A DNA stretch of 40,183 bases from Streptomyces antimicrobicus. Lineage in GTDB: Bacteria; Actinomycetota; Actinomycetes; Streptomycetales; Streptomycetaceae. The notes beneath the pieces were generated by a model. The model had not been told where the DNA came from. It made no database searches and saw only the letters and a program-made list of their open reading frames with translations. Positions within the stretch are counted from its first letter, which is position 1; every line of letters starts with the position of its first letter. The position numbers and the translations under genes were made by a program. Shown here piece after piece: positions 15,141 through 22,180 of this stretch. Location of the stretch: the NCBI RefSeq assembly GCF_020532625.1, contig NZ_JAJAUY010000048.1:1-40183 (forward strand), in the 5' to 3' direction.

Positions 15141-15793
15141 GCGCCCTGACCTGGCTGAACTCCGAGGCCTTCACCGTCTTCGACCAGAAAGTCATCTGGT
15201 CGGACATGATCGGCAACACCATGGGCCTGGCGGCCCTCGCCCTCGGCTGGCGCCGCTCCATATGGACCTGGCCCGCCCAGCTGGTCTCCGGCCTGATCCT
15301 GGTCGCCGCCTACGCCTCCGCCCACCTCGCCGGCGGCGTCGGCAAGCAGCTGCTGGTCATCGGCGTCGCGGCCTGGGGCTGGACGCAGTGGCGGCGCGGC
15401 CGGCAGCAGGCGCAGGACGGCACCATCGCCGTGCGCACCGCGAGCTGGAAGGAGCGCGGACTGCTGCTCGCCGGCGCGGCGCTGGGCACCCTCGCCGTCG
15501 GCGGCCTGTTCACCGCCTTCCCGAACCTGTCCTGGAGCCCGTGGGCCGACGCCTACATCTTCGTCGGCACCCTCGTCGCCATGGTCGCCCAGGCCCGCGG
15601 CCTGGTCGAGTTCTGGTTCGCCTGGCTCCTGGTCGACCTGGTCGGCGTCCCCCTCGCCTTCAGCAGCGGCCTGGCCTTCTCCGGCCTGGTCTACGTCGTC
15701 TACTTCGCCCTCGTCCTGTGGGGCGCCCACGACTGGTACCAGCGTTCGCGCACCACCGCCAACCCCTCGGCCCTCGAAGGAGCAACGGCATGA
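15137..15793 (+). CDS. ribM: RibM riboflavin transporter (PnuC-like)
   Basis: A 218-residue membrane protein of the PnuC superfamily with about seven hydrophobic segments and the aromatic-rich loops typical of the family (AWGWTQWRRGRQ, FWFAWLLVDLVGVPL, LVLWGAHDWYQR). Family members facilitate uptake of vitamins without phosphorylation. The PnuC-like gene placed between ribE and ribBA in actinomycete rib operons is RibM, shown in other actinomycetes to import riboflavin and roseoflavin. Riboswitch control fits a role in flavin supply. It overlaps ribE by GTGA and ribBA by ATGA, so all three are translationally coupled. Nicotinamide riboside is a less likely alternative substrate. Confidence 0.87.
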   Translation: MSALTWLNSEAFTVFDQKVIWSDMIGNTMGLAALALGWRRSIWTWPAQLVSGLILVAAYASAHLAGGVGKQLLVIGVAAWGWTQWRRGRQQAQDGTIAVRTASWKERGLLLAGAALGTLAVGGLFTAFPNLSWSPWADAYIFVGTLVAMVAQARGLVEFWFAWLLVDLVGVPLAFSSGLAFSGLVYVVYFALVLWGAHDWYQRSRTTANPSALEGATA

Positions 15794-17052
15794 CCACCGA
15801 CGAGTTCTTCGCGCTCGACCCGGTCGAGCAGGCCATCCGGGACATCGCCGCCGGCCGGCCCGTCGTGGTCGTCGACGACGAGGACCGCGAGAACGAGGGC
15901 GACCTCGTCATCGCCGCCGAGAAGGCCACCCCCGAGATCATCGCGTTCATGATGAGCGAGTGCCGCGGCCTGATCTGCGCCCCCATGGAGGGCGACGAGC
16001 TCGACCGGCTGGAGCTCCCGCAGATGGTCGACCGCAACACGGAGTCGATGCGGACCGCCTTCACCGTCTCCGTCGACGCGAGCGCCGCCCACGGCGTGAG
16101 CACCGGCATCTCCGCCGCCGACCGCGCCACCACCCTGCGGCTGCTGGCCGACGGGGTCTCGGGCCCCGGCGACTTCGTCCGCCCCGGCCACATCTTCCCG
16201 CTGCGCGCCAAGCCCGGCGGGGTCCTGGTCCGCAACGGCCACACCGAGGCCGCCGTCGACCTCGCCCGGCTCGCCGGCCTGCGCCCGGCCGGCGCCATCG
16301 TGGAGATCGCCGGTGAGGACGGCGTCATGCTGCGCCTGCCGGAGCTGATCCCGTTCGCCCGCAAGCACGGCCTGACGATCATCTCCATCGAGGACCTCAT
16401 CGCCTACCGCCGCTCCGCCGAACCGACCGTCCGCCGCGAGGCCGAGGTCACCCTGCCGACCGCCTTCGGCGAGTTCACCGCGTACGGCTACCGCTCCACC
16501 GTGGACGGCGTCGAGCACGTCGCCCTGGTCCACGGCGACGTCGGCGACGGCCAGGAGGTGCTGGTGCGGATGCACTCGGAGTGCCTGACCGGCGACATCT
16601 TCCACTCCCTGCGCTGCGACTGCGGGCCCCAGCTGCACGCCTCCATGCAGCGCATCAAGGAGGCCGGCCGCGGCGTCGTCGTCTACCTGCGCGGCCACGA
16701 GGGCCGCGGCATCGGACTGCTGTCCAAGCTGCGCGCGTACGAGCTCCAGGAGCGCGGCCGCGACACCCTCGACGCCAACCTGGAACTGGGCCTGCCCGCC
16801 GACGCCCGCGACTACGGGGCCGGTGCCCAGATGCTCACCGACCTCGGAGTCCGCAGCGTGCGGCTCATGACCAACAACCCCGACAAGGCCGCCGCCCTGA
16901 TCCGCCACGGCATCGTGGTCGCCGAGCGCGAGCCGATGCCCGTGGAGGCCGGGGAGCACAATCTGCGGTACCTGCGCACCAAGCGCGACCGCATGGGGCA
17001 CGACCTGCCCTGGCTGGACGCCACCGCCGTCTCGGCGTGCGGCAACCAGTAG
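15790..17052 (+). CDS. ribBA: bifunctional DHBP synthase/GTP cyclohydrolase II
   Basis: A 420-residue fusion covering both entry reactions of riboflavin synthesis. The N-terminal half is 3,4-dihydroxy-2-butanone-4-phosphate synthase, with DDEDRENEGD (about 29-38), the HGVSTGISAADRA segment and HTEAAVDL. The C-terminal half is GTP cyclohydrolase II. Its zinc site is SECLTGDIFHSLRCDCG, with Cys265, Cys276 and Cys278, and it has the nucleotide-binding loop LRGHEGRGIGL. All expected metal ligands are present, so both activities are probably intact. The start overlaps the ribM stop (ATGA). It is followed by an 18-bp tandem repeat and then ribH. Confidence 0.95.
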   Translation: MTTDEFFALDPVEQAIRDIAAGRPVVVVDDEDRENEGDLVIAAEKATPEIIAFMMSECRGLICAPMEGDELDRLELPQMVDRNTESMRTAFTVSVDASAAHGVSTGISAADRATTLRLLADGVSGPGDFVRPGHIFPLRAKPGGVLVRNGHTEAAVDLARLAGLRPAGAIVEIAGEDGVMLRLPELIPFARKHGLTIISIEDLIAYRRSAEPTVRREAEVTLPTAFGEFTAYGYRSTVDGVEHVALVHGDVGDGQEVLVRMHSECLTGDIFHSLRCDCGPQLHASMQRIKEAGRGVVVYLRGHEGRGIGLLSKLRAYELQERGRDTLDANLELGLPADARDYGAGAQMLTDLGVRSVRLMTNNPDKAAALIRHGIVVAEREPMPVEAGEHNLRYLRTKRDRMGHDLPWLDATAVSACGNQ

Positions 17053-17063
17053 CACCGACGTAC

Positions 17064-17098
17064 ACCCGCCATCCAGGCACAACCCGCCACCCAGGCAC
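17064..17098 (+). repeat. tandem repeat between ribBA and ribH
   Basis: ACCCGCCATCCAGGCAC (17064-17080) and ACCCGCCACCCAGGCAC (17082-17098) differ at one base and have an 18-bp period. They fill half of the 76-bp gap. No function is visible. Confidence 0.75.
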
Positions 17099-17128
17099 CG
17101 GACGACAACCAAGAGCACGAGGAGAGCT

Positions 17129-17614
17129 GTGAGCGGCAAGGGCGCACCCGAACTGAGCGTGAAGAACTGCGGCGACCTGCGGGTCGCGGTCGTGGCCGCG
17201 CAGTGGCACGAGAAGGTCATGGACGGACTCGTGGACGGCGCCCTGCGCGCCCTGCACGAGCTGGGCATCGACGAGCCCACCCTGCTGCGGGTCCCCGGCA
17301 GCTTCGAGCTCCCGGTGGTCGCGAAGGTGCTGGCCGGGCGCGGCTACGACGCCGTGGTCGCGCTCGGCGTCGTCATCCGCGGCGGCACCCCGCACTTCGA
17401 CTACGTGTGCCAGGGCGTCACCCAGGGCCTGGTGCAGGTCTCCGTGGAGACCGGGGTCCCCGTCGGCTTCGGCGTGCTGACCTGCGACAACGACGAGCAG
17501 GCGCTCGACCGCGCCGGCCTGGAGGGATCGAGCGAGGACAAGGGCCACGAAGCGGTCACCGCCGCCGTCGCCACCGCCATGACCCTGCGGACGGTCAGCG
17601 AGCCCTGGCGGTAG
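17129..17614 (+). CDS. ribH: 6,7-dimethyl-8-ribityllumazine synthase
   Basis: A 161-residue lumazine synthase that condenses the ribitylaminouracil with the four-carbon phosphate made by RibBA. Active-site signatures are VPGSFELPVVAK, ALGVVIRGGTPHFDYV (with the general-base His) and GVLTCDNDEQAL. The length suits the usual icosahedral or pentameric enzyme. The GTG start has GAGGAG just upstream. It is the last rib gene, 76 bp after ribBA and presumably in the same transcript. hisE follows after 58 bp. Confidence 0.95.
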   Translation: MSGKGAPELSVKNCGDLRVAVVAAQWHEKVMDGLVDGALRALHELGIDEPTLLRVPGSFELPVVAKVLAGRGYDAVVALGVVIRGGTPHFDYVCQGVTQGLVQVSVETGVPVGFGVLTCDNDEQALDRAGLEGSSEDKGHEAVTAAVATAMTLRTVSEPWR

Positions 17615-17672
17615 TCCACGGAGTGAACCCTGGCAACGGGGGACCGGGAGGAACCCGTACCCTAAGGGCATC

Positions 17673-17954
17673 ATGGCGAACCAGACCCCCAAGAGCTTCG
17701 AAGAGCTCTTTGCCGAGCTCCAGCACAAGGCCGCCACCGGCGACCCCAGCACCTCCCGCACCGCCGAACTCGTGGGCAAGGGCGTCCACGCCATCGGCAA
17801 GAAGGTCGTCGAGGAGGCCGCCGAGGTCTGGATGGCCGCCGAGTACGAGAGCAAGGACGCCGCCGCCGAGGAGATCTCGCAGCTGCTGTACCACGTCCAG
17901 GTGATGATGGTCGCGCGCGGGATCTCGCTCGACGAGGTCTACAAGCACCTCTGA
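17673..17954 (+). CDS. hisE: phosphoribosyl-ATP diphosphatase
   Basis: A 93-residue MazG-like all-alpha pyrophosphatase, the second step of histidine synthesis (PR-ATP to PR-AMP). The metal-binding motif is seen in KKVVEEAAEVWMAAEYE, with a second acidic helix AAAEEISQLLYHVQVMM. This is the standard length of stand-alone HisE. AAGGG precedes the ATG. It pairs with hisG 77 bp downstream; the other his genes are not in the window. The gap from ribH is only 58 bp, so read-through from the riboswitch-controlled operon is possible. Confidence 0.95.
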   Translation: MANQTPKSFEELFAELQHKAATGDPSTSRTAELVGKGVHAIGKKVVEEAAEVWMAAEYESKDAAAEEISQLLYHVQVMMVARGISLDEVYKHL

Positions 17955-18031
17955 CCCCGCCGGCCGCCCCGCCCGCCCCAGCCCGCTCCGCACAGCGCAC
18001 CACCCTTATCGCGAACAAAGGAACCGACCTC

Positions 18032-18880
18032 ATGCTGCGCATCGCCGTCCCCAACAAGGGTTCTCTCTCCGGGCCTGCGTCGGAGATGCTCCATGAGGCC
18101 GGCTACCGCCAGCGCAAGGAGTCCAAGGAACTCGTCACCGTCGACCTGGAGAACGACGTCGAGTTCTTCTACCTGCGCCCCAAGGACATCGCGATCTACG
18201 TCGCCTCCGGCAAGCTGGACATCGGCATCACCGGCCGTGACCTGCTGCTGGACTCCGGCGCCAACGCCGAGGAGATCCTCGCGCTGAACTTCGGGCGCTC
18301 CACCTTCCGCTACGCCACCAGGCCCGGCACCGCGAAGGGCCCCGAGGACTTCCACGGCATGACGATCGCCACCTCCTACGAGGGGATCGTCGCCAAGCAC
18401 CTCGCCGAGCAGGGCATCGACGCCTCCGTCGTCCACCTCGACGGCGCGGTCGAGACCGCCATCCAGCTCGGGGTCGCCGAGGTGATCGCCGACGTCGTGG
18501 AGACCGGCACCAGCCTGCGCAACGCCGGCCTGGAGGTCATCGGCGAGCCGATCCTGAAGTCCGAGGCGGTCGTCGTCCGGCGCACCGGGGCCGACGCCGA
18601 CGACCCGCGGGCCCAGCAGTTCCTGCGCCGCATGCAGGGCGTCCTGGTCGCCCGCAGCTACGTGATGATGGACTACGACATCCGGGTCGAGCAGCTGGAG
18701 AACGCCGTCGCGCTCACCCCCGGCCTGGAGTCCCCGACCGTCTCCCCGCTGCACCACGAGGGCTGGGTCGCGGTCCGGGCCATGGTCCCGGCCAAGGAGG
18801 CCCAGCGGATCATGGACGACCTCTACGACATCGGTGCGCGGGCCATCCTGACCACCTCGATCCACGCCTGCCGCCTGTGA
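18032..18880 (+). CDS. hisG: ATP phosphoribosyltransferase
   Basis: A 282-residue long-form HisG, which catalyses and feedback-controls the first step of histidine synthesis (ATP plus PRPP). The N-terminus LRIAVPNKGSLSGPASEML and GKLDIGITGRDLLLDS form the catalytic two-lobed fold, and VETGTSLRNAGLEV is the PRPP-binding loop. The C-terminal 75 residues (SPTVSPLHHEGWVAVRAMVP, ARAILTTSIHACRL) are the ACT-like domain that senses histidine, so this form does not need HisZ. AAAGGAA precedes the start. The stop overlaps the start of the next gene. Confidence 0.95.
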   Translation: MLRIAVPNKGSLSGPASEMLHEAGYRQRKESKELVTVDLENDVEFFYLRPKDIAIYVASGKLDIGITGRDLLLDSGANAEEILALNFGRSTFRYATRPGTAKGPEDFHGMTIATSYEGIVAKHLAEQGIDASVVHLDGAVETAIQLGVAEVIADVVETGTSLRNAGLEVIGEPILKSEAVVVRRTGADADDPRAQQFLRRMQGVLVARSYVMMDYDIRVEQLENAVALTPGLESPTVSPLHHEGWVAVRAMVPAKEAQRIMDDLYDIGARAILTTSIHACRL

Positions 18881-19338
18881 TGGCCGCCGACCCCACGGCC
18901 CGGCCGGCCCTGCCGGCCACCTTCCGGCCGACCCGTACCCGCGTCGTCCTGCTCGGCGTCGGCGCCGTCATGTTCGCCACCGTCACGGCCATCGGCCTGG
19001 TGCTGGACGGACTCGGCCCCGGCGAGCGGCTCAGCTTCGTCCTCACGGCCGTCCTGCTGTCCTCCGTCCTGGTGCTGCTCAGCCGCCCCAAGGTGGTGGT
19101 CGACGAGGACGGCGTCACCGTGGTGAACCTCACCACGCGGCGGCGCCTGGCCTGGGCGGAGATCCTGCGGGTCAACCTCCGCCCGGGCGACCCCTGGGTC
19201 TTCCTCGACCTCAGCGACGGCACCAGCCTGCCGGTGCTCGGCATCCAGCCCGGCATCGCCAAGGAACGGGCCGTCAGCGACGCCCGCGCCCTGCGGGCGC
19301 TGGCCGAGGAACGCGGCTCCGGCCCGCACGGGAACTGA
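18880..19338 (+). CDS. PH domain-containing membrane protein
   Basis: A 152-residue protein with two hydrophobic segments near the N-terminus (VVLLGVGAVMFATVTAIGLV and LSFVLTAVLLSSVLVLL). A small bacterial PH-like domain follows, with PKVVVDEDGVTVVNL and RRLAWAEILRVNLRPGDPW. This two-helix plus PH layout is common in actinomycetes; its function is unknown, possibly membrane association or complex assembly. The ATG at 18880 shares its A with the hisG stop (TGATG). The GTG three bases earlier would give one more residue. Translational coupling to hisG is clear, but a role in histidine synthesis is not implied, since such genes often just follow hisG in Streptomyces. Confidence 0.75.
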   Translation: MAADPTARPALPATFRPTRTRVVLLGVGAVMFATVTAIGLVLDGLGPGERLSFVLTAVLLSSVLVLLSRPKVVVDEDGVTVVNLTTRRRLAWAEILRVNLRPGDPWVFLDLSDGTSLPVLGIQPGIAKERAVSDARALRALAEERGSGPHGN

Positions 19339-19369
19339 CCCCGGCCGGCAGACCGACCGCCGCGTGCCA

Positions 19370-19503
19370 TTGCGGCGGCGATCTCAGTGACTACCCTGGT
19401 GGCGGGGCGCACCCGTGCGCCCTCCCGTGAGCCCCGGGACACCGGGGCCCCAGGGCACCTTCGACCAGAGGAGTGACTCCCTCCAGCAATGGACGGACCG
19501 TCC
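19370..19503 (+). promoter_or_regulatory. promoter candidate and hairpin-rich leader of the CNNM/CorC pair
   Basis: TTGCGG (19370-19375), a 16-bp spacer and TACCCT (19392-19397) form a possible promoter. The leader then holds GGGCGCAC/GTGCGCCC (19405-19422, 2-base loop), GCCCCGG/CCGGGGC (19431-19448, loop GACA) and the palindrome GGACGGACCGTCC (19491-19503). Such stacking of perfect short palindromes in 100 bases may be an RNA regulatory leader. It does not match a metal riboswitch that I can recognise. Confidence 0.35.
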
Positions 19504-19541
19504 GGTAGTACCCGCGCCGCCCTCTCCCCCGAGGCGGCGGC

Positions 19542-21020
19542 ATGACCATCCCGCTACTCCTGCTCGCGGCGGCGTTCGCGCTCATCCTGGCCAACGGTTT
19601 CTTCGTTGCGGCCGAGTTCGGTCTCGTCACCGTGGAGCGGCCCGACGCCGAACGGGCCGCCGCCGAGGGCGACCGCCGTGCCCGCACGGTCGTCAAGGCC
19701 CTGCGCGAGCTGTCGTTCCAGCTCTCGGGCACCCAGCTCGGCATCACCCTCACCTCGCTCGTGGTCGGCATGCTCGCCGAACCCGCCCTCGCCGCCCTGC
19801 TCTCGGGCCCGCTGCGCGCCACCGGGCTGCCGGCCGGCGCCGTCTCCGGCATCGCCGTGGGCATCGGCATGCTGCTGGCCTCCGCCGTCCAGATGGTCGT
19901 CGGCGAGCTCGTCCCGAAGAACTGGGCGGTCTCCCGGCCCCTTCAGGTCGCCCGGTTCGTGGCCGGCCCGCAGGACGTGTTCTCCCGCGCCTTCCGGCCG
20001 GTGATCGCGGGCCTGAACGCTGTCGCCAACCGGCTGGTCCGGGCCCTGGGCGTGGAACCCGCCGACGAGCTGGCCTCCGCCCGCACCCCCGGCGAACTGG
20101 TGTCGCTGGTCCGCCACTCGGCCCGGGCCGGCGCCCTGGAGCAGGACACCGCCGACCTGTTCGTGCGCACCCTGTCGCTGGGCGAGCTCACCGCCCAGCA
20201 CGTGATGACCCCGCGCGTGAAGGTCAGCGCCCTGCAGTCCACCGCCACCGCGGCGGACGTGCTGAACCTGACCCGGGCCACCGGCCTGTCCCGGTTCCCG
20301 GTCTACCGCGAGCGCATCGACGAGATCACCGGCGTCGTCCACCTCAAGGACGCCCTGGCCGTGCCCGAGCGGGAGCGCGCCCGCACCACCGTCGGCGCCA
20401 TCTGCGACGCACCGCTGCTGGTGCCCGGCACCCTGCCGGTCCAGCCGCTGCTGGAACGGCTGCGCAGCGAACAGCCCATGGCCGTCGTCGTCGACGAGTA
20501 CGGCGGCACCGCCGGCGTGGTCACCCTGGAGGACATCGTCGAGGAGCTCGTCGGCGAGGTCCGCGACGAGCACGACCTCGCCGAGGACGCCCGCCCCGAG
20601 CTGGCCCCCGTACCGGCCGAGGACGGCCGCCCGTCCTGGGAGGCCGACGGCAGCTGCCGGGTGCAGACCCTGCGCCGGATAGGCCTGGAGGTCCCCGAGG
20701 GCCCGTACGAGACCGTGGCCGGCCTCGTCGCGGACCTGCTCGGCCGGATCCCCGCGCCCGGGGACCGGGCCGAGCTCCCCGGCTGGCGGCTCTCCGTCCG
20801 CCAGGTCGGCCGCAACCGCGCCGAGCGGGTGCGCCTGGTCCGGCTCGTGCCCGCGCCCGTCCTGGGCGGGCCCGGCCAGCCGGGCCGCGGCTCCGGGGCA
20901 GGGGCCAGGACCGCCGCGACCGGCGTCCCCGGCCGCGCGGCCGTACCGGCCGGCGCCCTCGCACGGGGCGACGGGCAGCGGTCCGAGCGGCCCGCCGCAC
21001 TGGAAGGGGCCGGCCGGTGA
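19542..21020 (+). CDS. CNNM/CorC-type hemolysin-family membrane protein, full length
   Basis: A 492-residue protein of the CNNM/CorC (DUF21-CBS-CorC_HlyC) family, linked to magnesium and cobalt transport or efflux. The N-terminal DUF21 membrane domain has LANGFFVAAEFGLVTVER, GTQLGITLTSL and VGELVPKNWAV. It is followed by a CBS pair (VMTPRVKVSALQS, LSRFPVYRERIDEITGVVH, AVVVDEYGGTAGVVTLEDIV) and the C-terminal CorC_HlyC domain (about 365-430). A Pro/Gly/Ala-rich tail of about 55 residues ends the protein. The second paralogue starts in its stop codon. The Shine-Dalgarno of this gene is poor. Older names call these proteins hemolysins, but toxin activity should not be assumed. Confidence 0.88.
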   Translation: MTIPLLLLAAAFALILANGFFVAAEFGLVTVERPDAERAAAEGDRRARTVVKALRELSFQLSGTQLGITLTSLVVGMLAEPALAALLSGPLRATGLPAGAVSGIAVGIGMLLASAVQMVVGELVPKNWAVSRPLQVARFVAGPQDVFSRAFRPVIAGLNAVANRLVRALGVEPADELASARTPGELVSLVRHSARAGALEQDTADLFVRTLSLGELTAQHVMTPRVKVSALQSTATAADVLNLTRATGLSRFPVYRERIDEITGVVHLKDALAVPERERARTTVGAICDAPLLVPGTLPVQPLLERLRSEQPMAVVVDEYGGTAGVVTLEDIVEELVGEVRDEHDLAEDARPELAPVPAEDGRPSWEADGSCRVQTLRRIGLEVPEGPYETVAGLVADLLGRIPAPGDRAELPGWRLSVRQVGRNRAERVRLVRLVPAPVLGGPGQPGRGSGAGARTAATGVPGRAAVPAGALARGDGQRSERPAALEGAGR

Positions 21021-22069
21021 GCGTGCTCCAGTTGCTGTTCGCCCTCGCCCTGGTCCTGGCCAACGGTTTCTTCGTGGCCGCCGAGTTCGCCCTCGTCTCC
21101 GTGCGGCGCAGCCAGATCGAGCCCCTGGCGGCCGGCTCCAAGCGGGCCCGGCAGGTGCTCCACGGCCTGGAGAACCTGCCGCGGATGATGGCCGCCGCCC
21201 AGTTCGGCATCACCGTCTGCTCGCTCACCCTCGGCGCCGTCGCCGAACCCACCGTGGCCCGGCTGCTGGAGCCCGTCTTCCACGCCGTCCACGTCCCGCA
21301 GGGCCTGATCCACCCCCTCGGCTACGCCCTCGCGCTCGCCGCCGTGGTCTTCCTGCACCTGGTGATCGGCGAGATGGTGCCCAAGAACCTGGCGATGGCC
21401 GCCCCGGAGCGGACCGCGCTGTGGTTCAGTCCCGGCCTGGTCGCCTTCGCCCGGCTCTGCGGTCCGGTCACCACCGCCCTCGGGGCGTGCGCGCACTTCG
21501 TGCTGCGGCTGTTCAAGGTCGAGCCGAAGGACGAGGTCGAGGCCGTCTACACCAGCGCCGAACTGGGCCGCCTGGTCGAGGACTCCCGGCAGGCCGGCCT
21601 GCTGGAACCCGGCGAGCAGGAGCGGCTGGAGGACGCCCTGGAGCTGGGCAGCCGCCCGGTCACCGACGTCCTGCTGGCCCGCGAGCGGCTGGTCACGGTC
21701 GCCCCGACGGCCACGCCCCGGCAGATCGAGCAGCTCACCGTGCGCACCGGCTACTCGCGCTTCCCGGTCCGGGCCGAGGGCGGGGCCTTCATGGGCTACG
21801 TCCACGTCAAGGACGTCCTGGACCTGGAGGAGCGCGAACGGGCCGTGCCGCAGCGGATATGGCGCCGGATGCCGGTCCTGTGCTCCACCCTCCCGCTGGA
21901 CGACGCGCTCAGCGTGATGCGCCGGGACGCCACCCATCTGGCCCAGGTCGCCGACCCGGCCGGCCGGGTGCTCGGCCTCGTCGCCCTGGAGGACGTCCTG
22001 GAGATGCTGGTCGGCGAGGTCCGCGACCCCGCGCACCGTACGGCCGCACCCGTGGCCCTGGCGCGCTGA
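21017..22069 (+). CDS. CNNM/CorC-type membrane protein, short paralogue
   Basis: A 350-residue paralogue of the preceding protein, with the same membrane core (LANGFFVAAEFALVSVRRSQ, AAQFGITVCSLTLG, VIGEMVPKNLAM) and a CBS pair (VTDVLLARERLVTVAP, YSRFPVRAEGGAFMGYVHVK, LGLVALEDVLEMLVGEV). It stops after the CBS domains, so the CorC_HlyC domain is absent. The signature DEYGGTAGVVTLED of the first protein is replaced here by ADPAGRVLGLVALED. The GTG start overlaps the upstream stop by four bases and GAAGGGG lies just upstream, so the two are coupled and may form a heteromeric transporter (inference). The reading frame is also open far upstream, but that is a shadow of the first gene. Confidence 0.86.
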   Translation: MSVLQLLFALALVLANGFFVAAEFALVSVRRSQIEPLAAGSKRARQVLHGLENLPRMMAAAQFGITVCSLTLGAVAEPTVARLLEPVFHAVHVPQGLIHPLGYALALAAVVFLHLVIGEMVPKNLAMAAPERTALWFSPGLVAFARLCGPVTTALGACAHFVLRLFKVEPKDEVEAVYTSAELGRLVEDSRQAGLLEPGEQERLEDALELGSRPVTDVLLARERLVTVAPTATPRQIEQLTVRTGYSRFPVRAEGGAFMGYVHVKDVLDLEERERAVPQRIWRRMPVLCSTLPLDDALSVMRRDATHLAQVADPAGRVLGLVALEDVLEMLVGEVRDPAHRTAAPVALAR

Positions 22070-22120
22070 GCCGAGCCCCGCACCGGCGCGACCGCCCGCG
22101 TCCGCCACCGGCGGGCCGCC

Positions 22121-22180
22121 CCCGCTACACGGGGGGCGGCTCCGGGCGGCCCCGCTACATCGAGGGCGGCTCCGGGCGGC
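22121..22180. repeat. 30-bp tandem duplication spanning the AAA+ gene stop codon
   Basis: 22121-22150 and 22151-22180 are identical at 27 of 30 positions. Read on the minus strand, the second unit encodes the last residues RGRPEPPSM plus TAG. The first unit, just beyond the stop, repeats them in frame as RGRPEPPPV plus TAG. Confidence 0.85.

Noticed and set aside
19542..22069. Hemolysin toxin genes
   Set aside because: The hemolysin name is historical. DUF21 and CBS domains indicate CNNM/CorC-type membrane proteins connected with divalent cations.
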